Assembly: GCF_014640555.1 (NCBI RefSeq)
Contig: NZ_BMHE01000004.1
Location: 262,903-326,902 of the forward strand
DNA length: 64,000 nucleotides
Source of the DNA: Paenibacillus marchantiophytorum
GTDB lineage: Bacteria; Bacillota; Bacilli; Paenibacillales; NBRC-103111
Direction of reading: 5' to 3'
Shown: piece by piece, positions 8,223 to 17,087 of the stretch
Layout of the letters: each line of letters starts with the position of its first letter
Position numbering within the stretch: the first letter of the stretch is position 1
Position numbers and translations under genes: made by a program
The notes under the pieces: generated by a model
The model's input: the letters and a program-made list of their open reading frames with translations, nothing else
What the model was told of the DNA's origin: nothing
Databases searched by the model: none

Positions 8223-8990
8223 CTATAGGACATCACGTTTTTGGAATAAAGTGCTAGATACAATCAGTAATACTACAAAGTGTAAACTTACAAATAATAA
8301 TGAAGCTGTAAAGTTGAAATCGAGAGACGGTGGCATAGCTCCCCCATTAATAAGTATATTACTGTCATACATGGCTAAATCTAAATGAGAAAATATCAAG
8401 TATTTTTTAAACATCATTGGCAAGAATTTCACAATTACGCCTTCTAAGAAGAAAATAAATAGGGCAATAATTAATGGTAAAACTGATTTTCTGAAAAAGT
8501 TTGCAAGAAAAAATGAAACGGTTGGATAAAATAGCATTGGTAATATTTGATAACATACTATTTTTAGCAACATAACAAATGTTAACTCCTCTTTCCCCCT
8601 ACCAAAGAGTACAATCCCAATTGCCATCGAAAGCAGCAAGGCTATACTGCACACAAAAATCAATACAAATACCACTGTAAAATATTTGGAAAGTAAGATA
8701 GTAATGCGTTTTCTAGGTCGAATAAGTAACTGTTTAATGGTTCCGGTTTGAAACTCCTCACTAACTACACGAGACGCTATTGCAATCCCAAAGATTGTCG
8801 TAAGCAGTACAATAGGCACAAACACAGTATTTGAGAATGATAAAAAACCTGTAAATTTTTCTGCTAATGGCATCCATGGTTTAATGGCAAATGCTGCTGC
8901 AAGCTCTAACAAAACTAACACACCAATAAAGACGTACATACTTTTTTTAGCATGTAATTTTAAAAATTCATTTTGAATCAATCTAAGCAT
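8223..8990 (-). CDS. ABC-2 type transporter permease
   Basis: A 255-residue membrane protein with six predicted helices and the N-terminal pattern LIQNEFLKLxxKK, then SRVVSEEFQTGTIKQLLIRPRKR, typical of bacitracin/lantibiotic-type (BcrB/NatB-like) permeases. It overlaps the end of the ATPase gene by 8 bases. ATG 8990 has GAGGAG 7 bases upstream. Together with the ATPase it forms an exporter, likely for peptide self-protection, antibiotic resistance or ion efflux; the substrate is unknown. Confidence 0.85.
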   Translation of the reverse strand: MLRLIQNEFLKLHAKKSMYVFIGVLVLLELAAAFAIKPWMPLAEKFTGFLSFSNTVFVPIVLLTTIFGIAIASRVVSEEFQTGTIKQLLIRPRKRITILLSKYFTVVFVLIFVCSIALLLSMAIGIVLFGRGKEELTFVMLLKIVCYQILPMLFYPTVSFFLANFFRKSVLPLIIALFIFFLEGVIVKFLPMMFKKYLIFSHLDLAMYDSNILINGGAMPPSLDFNFTASLLFVSLHFVVLLIVSSTLFQKRDVL

Positions 8991-9891
8991 GACGACTCTC
9001 CTCACCCGTAATCATTAAGAATTCATCTTCCAATGTTTTATTTTGAACCGTTATGCCATAAACACGCACATTAGCATTGACCAATTGCTCAACAAGCTGT
9101 GGAATTTCTTCTTTTGTGATGAATGTAAGAATAGTGCCATCTTTTATGCTGCCTTTTATGATGGTACTTGCTTTTTCTACACCATCAACTTCAAAAGCCA
9201 CTTGAATGGTATCTTCACTTTTTGCTTTTTCATGTAAGTTGTACTCCTGTATGAATTGTCCATCCTTAATAATAACAACACGGTCACACATAAGTTCAAT
9301 CTCACTTAATAAATGACTTGATACGATTACCGCAATATTTTCTTCTTTCGCTAAACGCTGTAAATAATTACGTATTTGCCGAATACCCGCTGGATCTAAT
9401 CCATTCGTTGGTTCATCTAAAATTAATATCTTCGGTTTATGCAATAAAGCCTGCGCAATACCAAGGCGTTGCTTCATTCCAAGTGAATATGTTTTTACTT
9501 TTTTATGAATGGCCTGTTCTAAATCTACAAGCTTTACAATCTCTGCAATACGCTCTTTACTAATAGACGTAACAGCCATATTGGCAAAATGCTTTAAATT
9601 CTGCATGCCTGTCATATACTCATATAACTCAGGATTTTCAACAATGGCTCCGATTTGCTCCAACGCTTTTTCACGCGCTGTACGAATACTATGACCGCAC
9701 ACGGTAATATCACCTTTTGTCATATGAATAAGACCTGTCATCATTCGAATAGTTGTCGTTTTACCACTCCCATTCGGTCCTAGAAAGCCATAAATCTCAC
9801 CTTCTCTAACTGCAAAAGAAAGACCACGAATAATTTCATGATTTCCTATCTTTTTATGGACGTTTTCTAATTTGACTACGATACCATCCAA
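8983..9891 (-). CDS. ABC transporter ATP-binding protein (BcrA/NatA-like)
   Basis: A 302-residue ATPase with Walker A GPNGSGKT (38-45), signature LGMKQ (137-141; the usual LSGGQ is degenerate as in bacitracin exporters) and Walker B ending D159-E160, followed by an H-loop (SSHLL). The C-terminal 80 residues form the extra domain seen in ABC-2 exporters. Start is a TTG at 9891, 8 bases after AGGAGG. It powers the permease encoded downstream. Confidence 0.9.
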   Translation of the reverse strand: MDGIVVKLENVHKKIGNHEIIRGLSFAVREGEIYGFLGPNGSGKTTTIRMMTGLIHMTKGDITVCGHSIRTAREKALEQIGAIVENPELYEYMTGMQNLKHFANMAVTSISKERIAEIVKLVDLEQAIHKKVKTYSLGMKQRLGIAQALLHKPKILILDEPTNGLDPAGIRQIRNYLQRLAKEENIAVIVSSHLLSEIELMCDRVVIIKDGQFIQEYNLHEKAKSEDTIQVAFEVDGVEKASTIIKGSIKDGTILTFITKEEIPQLVEQLVNANVRVYGITVQNKTLEDEFLMITGEESRHA

Positions 9892-9914
9892 TTTTCATTC
9901 CTCCTAAATAACTT

Positions 9915-10124
9915 TTATTTTTTTCTTTTCAAGATTGACCTTATAGCCATAGCTAAAAAAATAAGGATACTGCTAAAAACAAGAAGATAACTTAATGGAA
10001 CCAGGAAGAAATGTTCAACCAACGTACCATCCGGTTCTGCTTTTGAACCGATCATAAAGTAACTAATCATACAAATGACCCCTAAAACCATGGGTGAAGA
10101 TGCTAATAGATATTTCTTTTTCAT
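9915..10124 (-). CDS. DUF3955 small membrane protein
   Basis: A 69-residue protein with two transmembrane helices separated by a short acidic loop (KAEPDGTLVEHFFLVPL), matching DUF3955. It is the first gene after the operon promoter and sits 23 bases before the ATPase start. ATG 10124 has AAAGGAG 8 bases upstream. The role is unknown; the position suggests an accessory part of the exporter. Confidence 0.75.
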   Translation of the reverse strand: MKKKYLLASSPMVLGVICMISYFMIGSKAEPDGTLVEHFFLVPLSYLLVFSSILIFLAMAIRSILKRKK

Positions 10125-10197
10125 CGTATACACTCCTTTATTAAGTATGATAACTTCCGACTAGGAAAAGCTATATAAATACGCCCTTCGCACCTTT

Positions 10198-10226
10198 ATA
10201 ATAATCCCTTAAATACTCTAAGTCAA
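10198..10226 (-). promoter_or_regulatory. Promoter of the ABC exporter operon
   Basis: On the minus strand TTGACT (10226-10221), a 17-base spacer and TATTAT (10203-10198) give a strong sigma-A promoter about 75 bases before the DUF3955 start. Its -35 box lies inside the large inverted repeat at 10214-10270. Confidence 0.8.
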
Positions 10227-10270
10227 TACATATTTATCGTAAAACAATAAATATATATTGACTTAGAGTA
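10214..10270. repeat. 57-bp inverted repeat over the exporter promoter
   Basis: Two 24-bp arms (10214-10237 and 10247-10270), identical but for one base pair, flank a 9-base centre. The left arm covers the -35 box of the exporter promoter, and the right arm carries a mirrored TTGACT on the plus strand. There is no T run, so a double operator or symmetric regulatory site is more likely than a terminator. Confidence 0.85.
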
Positions 10271-10321
10271 CTTCTTGCAACAAAAACCTAGCTTAGCAAC
10301 ACATACCTTATCCGAGCTAAC

Positions 10322-10359
10322 AAAAAAGCTCCATATCGAGCGATTTCTCGATATGGAGC
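10322..10359 (-). terminator. Terminator after the isomerase gene
   Basis: Minus-strand hairpin with 13-bp-class arms (GCTCCATATCGAG / CTCGATATGGAGC) followed by six T residues; it ends the isomerase/PhyH unit. Confidence 0.85.
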
Positions 10360-10391
10360 GTTATGCCCCCAGTGAATTCATTGCTAAACCA

Positions 10392-11201
10392 TCAAATTGA
10401 GAACCATTCTTCCTGTCTCTTGCTCATATGGTTCGCCATCCACAGACAAACATCCCACAGATCAGCAACTGGCTGGTTGGTAAAAGGCAGCGTATGCATA
10501 TAGCCCGGCGGGCCGAATTCCGGTGTAAAAGTGATACCGGCCCGGCCTTTAGCACCATGCTGCTCGGCAATTTGCCGCCACCACCCCTCATGTGCTTGAA
10601 GCTCAAGCCCATTTTCCGGGGCAGCCGGGTGAGGCACCTGTGGCCCTTGCGCATAACCGATGCGGCCGTGGATATGAATGACCCTTTCCATGACAATGCT
10701 AAGATTCGCAGCTTGATCCTCAAGGAGGGATTCGCACACACAGCACCAATGACTGAAATCTGCCGTCACGCGCAAATCGGGCAGTTCCTTTAACAAGTCA
10801 GCCGTCCCCCAAGGGGTAAACATGGCGCGACCCCGATGTGTCTCGTGTCCAATCGGAATGCTGATCCGCTGCTCGACGGCTATTGCATTTGTAAAGAAAT
10901 CGATTTGCTCTCTCCAAGGCATCGAATCCTTCGCGCTGTGCGAGTTGATCAGGATCGGATTGAACCCGGCCGCTTGCTCCACACTTCGCTCAAAAGATCC
11001 CGCATGGTTATCCTTAGACGAGAACACCATCGCAATATAATCCAACTGGTACTCGTCCAGTAATTCCCGGAATCTATTGGCATGTTCGGGCGCCGGCAAG
11101 GATGCTTCGATCCCTTTATAACCGGCTTGGTGTATACGCTCGAACTGTTCCTCCAAAGATCCCTCCATCCCCCATAATGCTTTGAACATTTTAAATTGCA
11201 T
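10392..11201 (-). CDS. Xylose-isomerase-like TIM-barrel sugar isomerase/epimerase
   Basis: A 269-residue AP-endonuclease-2/xylose-isomerase-fold protein: FERIHQAGYKGIEASL near residue 20, IGHETHRG in mid-protein, a conserved D-F-SHW (TADFSHW), a HIHGR strand and a C-terminal TPEFGPPGY, which together supply the metal-binding His/Glu/Asp set. Such enzymes act on keto-sugars or inositol derivatives; the exact reaction is unknown. Start ATG 11201 has GGAGGA 8 bases upstream. It lies 20 bases after the PhyH gene, so the two are co-transcribed and may act in sequence on one substrate. Confidence 0.8.
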   Translation of the reverse strand: MQFKMFKALWGMEGSLEEQFERIHQAGYKGIEASLPAPEHANRFRELLDEYQLDYIAMVFSSKDNHAGSFERSVEQAAGFNPILINSHSAKDSMPWREQIDFFTNAIAVEQRISIPIGHETHRGRAMFTPWGTADLLKELPDLRVTADFSHWCCVCESLLEDQAANLSIVMERVIHIHGRIGYAQGPQVPHPAAPENGLELQAHEGWWRQIAEQHGAKGRAGITFTPEFGPPGYMHTLPFTNQPVADLWDVCLWMANHMSKRQEEWFSI

Positions 11202-11221
11202 ATTCACATTCCTCCGGTTTG

Positions 11222-12118
11222 TTAGACGCCCCATTCTTTGCGTGCTTGATCAACTGTTTTTGGCGGCGTTTTGCCCCAAGCGTAATGCCCTTTGGGCTTG
11301 CTGCCCATCCATCTTTCGTCCGTAGGTTCCACCGCAAGCTGATAACGAGTATCCGCGCTAAGTCGGTAGCGGTTAGTCGTATTGTTTAATGAAGCGTGCA
11401 TCATATACATACCGAAAATAATCGCATCTCCAGCCTCGAAGGTTGTAGTCGCCCATTGGCCGCCGAAGGTATCGACGATTTCGACCGGATCTTCGGAAAA
11501 CCAGCCGGTTGCCACGTTATCACGGTCTACGTCCATCTCTCCATAGGTTTGCTTAATTTTGTCAAAATGCTGCGAACCAAGACATAAAGCTAACGTTCCC
11601 AATTCAAGCGAGGTGTCCCCAAATGGCGTCCACATCGTATATACATTTTTGGTCCCTCTTCCCATGTAAACGATATCATAATGTGCTCCCGTATTTCCGC
11701 CATGACCGACGGCCCGTGGCCATTTATAATCGTAGGTCAGGGCTGGCCCCAATAACAGCCGTTCGAAGAAATCCATAACCTTGGAGCTGTTTACTACGTT
11801 AAGAAACTGTGGAAACGAATCCTTCAGTTCGTCAGCGCTCTTCCCCCACATTGCGCCCTTATTTTCTCCGCCGATTATACCTTCCTCCAGCGGGGCAGCA
11901 GGGTCAAGCCGTCCCATCTCCTGCATGCTTTGCAGAAATTCCGTTCTCGCTGAAAGCACTTGATTTCTATCGTGTAAACCGCGAATTAGCAAATATCCGT
12001 CTTCCGCAAGCCGTTCCCTTAACGCTTCCGTATCATTCATAATATCGTTGGAGCTCCTTAGTTCAGTCAGGTAAGGCCCTCCCATTTCCAAAGATCGTTG
12101 TCCGATTTGCACATTCAT
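11222..12118 (-). CDS. Phytanoyl-CoA dioxygenase (PhyH) family oxygenase
   Basis: A 298-residue Fe(II)/2-oxoglutarate oxygenase. The iron facial triad is visible as H146-x-D148 (GAHYD) and H241 (MMHASLNN), with an arginine for 2-oxoglutarate near residue 252-258. The family hydroxylates small molecules; bacterial members act on osmolytes, sugars and secondary metabolites. The pairing with a sugar isomerase and an AraC regulator suggests a carbohydrate-like substrate. The ATG lies 118 bases from the end of the AraC gene. Confidence 0.85.
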   Translation of the reverse strand: MNVQIGQRSLEMGGPYLTELRSSNDIMNDTEALRERLAEDGYLLIRGLHDRNQVLSARTEFLQSMQEMGRLDPAAPLEEGIIGGENKGAMWGKSADELKDSFPQFLNVVNSSKVMDFFERLLLGPALTYDYKWPRAVGHGGNTGAHYDIVYMGRGTKNVYTMWTPFGDTSLELGTLALCLGSQHFDKIKQTYGEMDVDRDNVATGWFSEDPVEIVDTFGGQWATTTFEAGDAIIFGMYMMHASLNNTTNRYRLSADTRYQLAVEPTDERWMGSKPKGHYAWGKTPPKTVDQARKEWGV

Positions 12119-12236
12119 GTTTCATTTCCCCTTCGCTTATTATGAGTAACTGCATGCTTAAATCATAATGGAAGGGAACCTGAAAGTCGTTAGCCAAAAA
12201 CAAACAGAATTTACTCAAAAACACGCTTAATACGAA

Positions 12237-13028
12237 TTAGTGATGATACATGCGTTGTAATTTTTTCCACTCCGTCGGGGATTGTCCCTCGAGTTTTTTA
12301 AACCACCCGGAAAAAGCATGCAGGCCTGAGAAACCAATAAGTTCTGAAATGGACTGCATGTCTTTGTCCGACGAGCTTAGCAGCCATTTGGCTTCAGTCA
12401 GCTTAGACATCTGCTGGTACCGTTTGGGCGTCATGCCGTACACCTTATGGAATTGTTTGCGAAATCCTTCCTCCGAAAGCCCTGCTATTTGAGCCAGGTC
12501 GGAAATCTGTATGCCTCTTTGCAGGTTTTGCCTAATGTAATCAGCGGCATGCGTGATGGAAAGCGCTTGCTGTTCTGGCTGCGAATGCTCATAAATAAAT
12601 AGCGACAATACTTGAATCCACGTCAAATAGTTCTCTTCACGTTCTTTCAACGGGGCGGAGTAAATCCGCAGCCACTGGCGAAAGAGAAGCTCGTACTGTT
12701 CCCGGTCCAAACGCGATAACGAAATGATTCGCGGAACGTTACCCGTGATCAGCTTGTCAAACCAAGACCTTGTTCCCTTGGGCAGCCCATCCATCAGCAC
12801 CACCCCGAAACGAATAGCGGTTACCGCATGGAAGGAATGAGGGAAGTCGGAGGGAATAAGTACCACTTGTCCCGTGTCCACGTCAAATTGCTGGTCCTTA
12901 TAACGAAACAAGCCGCGTCCTTCCATAATAACCGTAATCTCCAAGCTATCGTGACGAAAGAAGGACAGATCCTCCCAATCTTTGTCATGTGTTCCGATAA
13001 AGCTCCTGATTTGCAGCGGTTGATGCAT
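12237..13028 (-). CDS. AraC-family regulator with cupin sensor
   Basis: A 263-residue regulator: an N-terminal cupin with HDSLEITVIMEGRG and DVDTGQVVLIPSDFPHSF, then two helix-turn-helix motifs of the AraC domain (ISDLAQIAGLSEEGFRKQFHK and ISELIGFSGLHAFSGWFKK). ATG 13028 has AAGGGGGGAG about 6 bases upstream. It lies upstream of, and on the same strand as, the PhyH/isomerase pair and likely activates it in response to a sugar. Confidence 0.85.
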   Translation of the reverse strand: MHQPLQIRSFIGTHDKDWEDLSFFRHDSLEITVIMEGRGLFRYKDQQFDVDTGQVVLIPSDFPHSFHAVTAIRFGVVLMDGLPKGTRSWFDKLITGNVPRIISLSRLDREQYELLFRQWLRIYSAPLKEREENYLTWIQVLSLFIYEHSQPEQQALSITHAADYIRQNLQRGIQISDLAQIAGLSEEGFRKQFHKVYGMTPKRYQQMSKLTEAKWLLSSSDKDMQSISELIGFSGLHAFSGWFKKLEGQSPTEWKKLQRMYHH

Positions 13029-13373
13029 GGGCAACTCCCCCCTTTGGTTATCAATTAAAGTAAATATACATAAACAATTTTTACATCAAAAGCATACTTT
13101 CCGTATGTCATCGCATCCTTCACACACTAAAACTTTGAAACCAATTGTAGGTTCGTCACATTCATTAAATTTTTGCACCTCATTAGCAACACTTACTCTA
13201 AATACTGATATTGATCGGAAGGATTTGTTTTAAGAGATTCGAGTCCATATCTCTATTTTACCAAAATGTTTAATAAGGCGTAAGCTTCGCTTAATTTATC
13301 GCTGTTAGGCTGACCAATTATCTCATCCTGTAAAACCAATATTGGGATGTGTGTCTATTAATGGAAAAATTTG
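13029..13373. other. Gene-free stretch before the peptide locus
   Basis: About 345 AT-rich bases between the AraC start and the peptide promoter. It must hold the minus-strand AraC promoter. A short palindromic run around 13276-13291 (TAAGCTTCGCTTA) is the only structure noticed. No coding sequence was found. Confidence 0.4.
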
Positions 13374-13402
13374 TTGACTTAAATTATTATTTCTCATAGA
13401 AT
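13374..13402 (+). promoter_or_regulatory. Promoter of the peptide-toxin-like operon
   Basis: TTGACT (13374-13379), a 17-base spacer and TAGAAT (13397-13402) make a near-consensus sigma-A promoter 28 bases before the peptide gene, whose AGGAGGTG ribosome site at 13418-13425 is very strong. High expression is expected. Confidence 0.8.
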
Positions 13403-13429
13403 GATAATTATATTTTAGGAGGTGATAAT

Positions 13430-13774
13430 ATGAAAAAAATACTAATTATTGGTTTACTGTCTCTGGCTGTTATGGGAACTAGTGCTTATGCATCAGAATC
13501 AACCAGCCAATTGCCGACAAATGAAGTGACAATTGCTCCACCAAGCACTTCCATTAATGATCAAGAAGTTCAACCTTTGGCACTGGCAAGTGCAGTGAAA
13601 GCAGTAGCTCAAGCTGCAAAAGCAGTAGGAAACGCTGCACAAAAAGCATATGTTTACGGAACCGAAGCCGCTAAACACTATGCACCAGAGGTACTAGGCA
13701 ATTTGTCGGATGCATTCGGTGCAACAAACGATAAGTTGGTTCAGGAAGGTACAGATATTATCTTTGATAAGTAA
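13430..13774 (+). CDS. Small secreted peptide precursor, candidate SdpC-like toxin
   Basis: A 114-residue protein with a clear signal peptide (MKK, hydrophobic 4-18, AYA cleavage near residue 22), a Pro/Thr/Ser-rich pro-region (about 23-48), then an Ala-rich, cationic, amphipathic stretch (about 49-82; LASAVKAVAQAAKAVGNAAQ) and an acidic tail. It has no cysteine, unlike Bacillus subtilis SDP, which has one disulfide. I do not recognise a named family. A strong promoter and ribosome site, a following hairpin, and SdpA/SdpB-like genes downstream make it a likely antimicrobial or signalling peptide precursor. The function is inferred from context only. Confidence 0.6.
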   Translation: MKKILIIGLLSLAVMGTSAYASESTSQLPTNEVTIAPPSTSINDQEVQPLALASAVKAVAQAAKAVGNAAQKAYVYGTEAAKHYAPEVLGNLSDAFGATNDKLVQEGTDIIFDK

Positions 13775-13786
13775 ATAATGATTGCC

Positions 13787-13822
13787 AAGAAGGAGTGTAC
13801 TAACTACGGTACGCTCCTTCTT
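13787..13822 (+). promoter_or_regulatory. Intercistronic hairpin after the peptide gene
   Basis: A 14-bp stem (13787-13800 with 13809-13822, one G-U pair) and an 8-base loop, starting 12 bases after the peptide stop. It is followed by A-rich rather than T-rich sequence, so it is more likely an mRNA-stabilising or partial read-through element that makes the peptide more abundant than the downstream proteins. It sits just before the ribosome site of the next gene. Confidence 0.7.
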
Positions 13823-13841
13823 AAAAAGAGGGAGATCAGGT

Positions 13842-14534
13842 ATGAGGAAGATGAGTGTATTTTCATTAATCATTGTTTTAAGCCTATTTGTCGTATTTCA
13901 TTTTTTAATAATTTTACTCTCCGTTGGACCAAGTAATCCTATTTCTATGGCTAACCGACCTTTTTTAATCAAATACACCTCTATTTTTTTTGTTCAAAAT
14001 TGGCATTTGTTTGCTCCTGAACCTATAAAAAGAAACTCCTATGTCTTTCTGCAAGTAAAAAAGGCGAATGGAGTTGACAATAAAGAAGATCAATGGATTG
14101 ATCTAACAACGCCCATAATCAATAAAAACAACGAAGATCCATTCACTCCATACAATAGAATCGTTAGGATTATCGAAGGTATGGTAACGGATTACTATGG
14201 ACAGCATCAGGATGAATACGTTGTGGAGTATATGAAAGCTATCGAAAAAAATAAGGATACAGATCAGACTAGTCAAGATGAGATCGTAAAAATAATAAAA
14301 AATGAAGAGAAAACCAAGAAAAAGAGGGGAGAAGAGGAACTTTACAGATATGCCTCCTCTTATGTCAAAGCAGTTTATCCTAATGAATCAGTTGAAGCAA
14401 TACGTGTTCGAGTCATGATCTATGATACCATTCCATTTTCAAAACGAAATGAAGCCAATTTTGACCCGAAGATCATAGACGACGTCGTTCTTGATTGGAA
14501 AAAAGTAGATGAAGAAGTCATTAAATTATTTTAA
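13842..14534 (+). CDS. SdpA/DUF5819-like membrane-anchored protein
   Basis: A 230-residue protein with one N-terminal transmembrane helix (residues 6-28) and the hallmark QNWHLFAPEP (52-61), the aromatic Q-x-W-x-x-F-x-P motif shared by DUF5819 proteins and SdpA-family peptide-maturation proteins. The rest is a soluble, charged domain, probably outside the cell. SdpA and SdpB are both needed to turn pro-SdpC into active SDP in B. subtilis. ATG 13842 has GAGGGAG upstream; an earlier frame opening at 13782 lies inside the hairpin and is rejected. It overlaps no neighbour and precedes the HTTM gene by 13 bases. Confidence 0.7.
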   Translation: MRKMSVFSLIIVLSLFVVFHFLIILLSVGPSNPISMANRPFLIKYTSIFFVQNWHLFAPEPIKRNSYVFLQVKKANGVDNKEDQWIDLTTPIINKNNEDPFTPYNRIVRIIEGMVTDYYGQHQDEYVVEYMKAIEKNKDTDQTSQDEIVKIIKNEEKTKKKRGEEELYRYASSYVKAVYPNESVEAIRVRVMIYDTIPFSKRNEANFDPKIIDDVVLDWKKVDEEVIKLF

Positions 14535-14547
14535 ACGGGGAGGTTTC

Positions 14548-15876
14548 ATGACTACTAGTATAGACCGTATCATTCGTTTCTTTATTAAGGATAGATTTTT
14601 AATTGGTGCAAGTATTTTAAGATTTATATTTGGTGCTCTCATTTTGTATTATTATTTAATACACTACACTCAGAGGTACTTTCTATGGAGCGGTGTCGGT
14701 TTTAATATTATTGACAATGAGATTAAAGATTCTACATATTCCTTATATAATTTAAGTGATAATTTATTTTATTTTGATATCATTTTTCATTTAGGAATTG
14801 CGTTTGCTTTTTTATATACGATAGGTTATCGGGGAAAGATTTTTTCAATCCTCAATTTTATCTTTTATTATTCCTTATATAAAAGAACGATGTATATCGG
14901 TGACGGGGGCGATAATTTAATGTGTGTTGCTCTCTTTTACCTGTTATTTGCTAATTGTACGGAATATTTTTCGGTTGATGCCAATCGTAAAAAAGCTGCT
15001 AATAAATTTGTAAGCATACTTCACAATTTTTCAATCATGATGTGTATTATCCAGCTATGCATTGTGTATTTTACTTCCGGGTTCTATCAGATCATTGGAA
15101 GCATGTGGAATAATGGAACAGCGATTTACTACATATCCCAAGTGAAAGCTTTTTCCAGACCGGTATTAACAAGCTTTTCCGACCATTTCGTATATTTGTC
15201 CATCATCGCTACGTATTTAAGCATCATTATAAAAATCTCGTTTCCCTTTTTATTGTTTAATAAATTTTCGAAGATCGTCATTGTTCTGGCTATTATGATG
15301 TTTCATCTAGGTATTGGCATTGGAATGGGGCTCATTACGTTCTCGATCACTATGATCTCGATGGAGGCCTTGTTATTTACCGATGCAGACTATCGAAAGT
15401 TATATACGTGCATGACTAATAAGTACTTTTTGATGAAAGATAAACTGATGAAGAGGACTTCCAGATTAGGTCATCAATATTTATACGAGCATAAAATTGT
15501 AGTTTTTTACGACGGTTGGTGTTCCATGTGTCAGCAAGTGAAGACGAATTGCGAGAAGATGGATATGTTTAATTTGGTTCAATTTGTCTCGTTTAGAGAA
15601 CCCGAAACTATTACTTCTTATTCTTTAGATATTACTAGACTCGAAGCTCGCATGCACAGCAAGAAATTAAAAAGTTCTGTCGTTGTAGATGGGATTGATT
15701 CGATTATTCAGTTAGCGAAGCGAATTATAATGTATTGGCCGTTGTTGCCTTTTTTAATAGCATCGAAGTATTTCGGGATCGGGCAGGCTTGTTATGATTT
15801 TATTGCGAAAAGAAGAGTTATCGTTTCGCCGAATCACTGTACAGATATGTGTATGCGAGAGCAGGTTAACAAATAA
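14548..15876 (+). CDS. HTTM (SdpB-like) membrane protein fused to a DCC thiol-redox domain
   Basis: A 442-residue protein. Residues 1 to about 285 are a multi-helix HTTM domain, related to vitamin-K-dependent carboxylase membrane domains and to SdpB. Residues about 315-430 are a DCC (DUF393) thioredoxin-like domain with FYDGWCSMC, giving redox cysteines C325 and C328; the tail carries a further HCTDMC. The gene is distinctly AT-rich. With the SdpA-like protein it likely processes the upstream peptide, but that peptide has no cysteine, so the redox site may serve another step. ATG 14548 has GGGGAGG upstream. Confidence 0.8.
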   Translation: MTTSIDRIIRFFIKDRFLIGASILRFIFGALILYYYLIHYTQRYFLWSGVGFNIIDNEIKDSTYSLYNLSDNLFYFDIIFHLGIAFAFLYTIGYRGKIFSILNFIFYYSLYKRTMYIGDGGDNLMCVALFYLLFANCTEYFSVDANRKKAANKFVSILHNFSIMMCIIQLCIVYFTSGFYQIIGSMWNNGTAIYYISQVKAFSRPVLTSFSDHFVYLSIIATYLSIIIKISFPFLLFNKFSKIVIVLAIMMFHLGIGIGMGLITFSITMISMEALLFTDADYRKLYTCMTNKYFLMKDKLMKRTSRLGHQYLYEHKIVVFYDGWCSMCQQVKTNCEKMDMFNLVQFVSFREPETITSYSLDITRLEARMHSKKLKSSVVVDGIDSIIQLAKRIIMYWPLLPFLIASKYFGIGQACYDFIAKRRVIVSPNHCTDMCMREQVNK

Positions 15877-15901
15877 ATTGTTGTTACTGGAGGGATCAAT
15901 A

Positions 15902-17020
15902 TTGCCTGTTGTCATTTGGACAGTTCTTGCCGTGTGTCTGCTTATCATCGCCTTTTTTGCATTAGCAGCTATTCTGCAATATTCGGATAATAAAAAAACC
16001 GCACAGCATGTACTGACCTATTTTGCGAAAAATAGAGTCTATAGCTCATTATACATTTTGCATAACGACCAACCTGTTCTTGAATATAATTCAGACAAAG
16101 TCATGCCACTAGCCAGTACTGTTAAATTAATTCTTGCAGTGGAGTATGCCAACCAAGCAGCTCATGGGCTCATTGATCCTGAAACGCTAGTCAGCCTCAA
16201 TGATGTTGAGAGATACTATATTCCTGGCACGGATGGAGGAGCTCATTCAAGCTGGAAATACGATTTGAAGGATTATCTTGAAGCCGACAATGAATTGACC
16301 CTGGACGAAATCGCAAGAGGAATGATTCAGTTCAGTTCGAATGCTTGTACGGAATATATATTTGAGCTGCTTGGAGGAGATAGAATTAATGCAAGCTTGT
16401 CAGAACTGGGGATGTTGAACCATACCTCCATATTCCCGATTTCTTCGGCCATGCTTGTATCGATGTATGTACATGATAAAGAAGGGTTGCAGGGTAAACG
16501 ATTAATCAAGCGTATGCTTGAAATGAGTCAAGAGGAATATATATCCTATGCTTATATACTGCATAACATTCTAAAAAATGAGTCTGATTCAGCCACGATC
16601 AAAACATTGAACAGAAAAGAGGGCTTCAAAAGAAGCATTCAAAAGCTGGAGTCCGAGCGATTGCCCAGCGGAACAACGAAAGAATATGCTTCTTTAATGA
16701 ATAAAATCAATAGCGCCACCTATTTCCCCCCCGACGTTCAAAAAATTTTGGATCGTTTGGTAGGAAAACAACCCTCCGCAAAATCCCAATATACTAGGAT
16801 CGGGTTCAAAGGTGGGACTACACTATTTGTTGTTACTTCGGCCATGTATGGATGCAAGAAAAACGGTGAAACGTTAGAAATTGCGGCCTTCCTTAACGAT
16901 TCAACGGGAACAGAGAACTTATGGTTGAGAAACAAGTTCGATGACTTTCTGGCGACGATGATGCGGGATGACGAGTTTAGAAATAAGGTCATCGAGAAGC
17001 TTGCTTCAAATGCAAATTAA
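15902..17020 (+). CDS. Membrane-anchored class A beta-lactamase-fold serine hydrolase
   Basis: A 372-residue protein with an N-terminal membrane helix (3-26) and a penicillin-interacting fold: SxxK at S72-T-V-K75, SxN at S145-S-N147 and K303-G-G in place of KTG. It may be a D,D-peptidase, esterase or penicillin-binding-type hydrolase rather than a true beta-lactamase; the usual class A Glu166 region is not clear. Start is TTG 15902, 7 bases after TGGAGGG and 23 bases after the HTTM stop, so it belongs to the same operon. It could cut the cell wall or the peptide, or protect the producer. Confidence 0.75.
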   Translation: MPVVIWTVLAVCLLIIAFFALAAILQYSDNKKTAQHVLTYFAKNRVYSSLYILHNDQPVLEYNSDKVMPLASTVKLILAVEYANQAAHGLIDPETLVSLNDVERYYIPGTDGGAHSSWKYDLKDYLEADNELTLDEIARGMIQFSSNACTEYIFELLGGDRINASLSELGMLNHTSIFPISSAMLVSMYVHDKEGLQGKRLIKRMLEMSQEEYISYAYILHNILKNESDSATIKTLNRKEGFKRSIQKLESERLPSGTTKEYASLMNKINSATYFPPDVQKILDRLVGKQPSAKSQYTRIGFKGGTTLFVVTSAMYGCKKNGETLEIAAFLNDSTGTENLWLRNKFDDFLATMMRDDEFRNKVIEKLASNAN

Positions 17021-17087
17021 CAGAGTGATGTTTTGGTCACGAGGATGCTGCGATGAATTGAGCGTTAGAAATAATTTTCTGGTATGA

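Noticed and set aside
15902..17020. True resistance-type beta-lactamase
   Set aside because: SxxK, SxN and KGG are present, but the class A omega-loop Glu is not evident and the protein is membrane-anchored inside a peptide operon; a general serine hydrolase call is safer.
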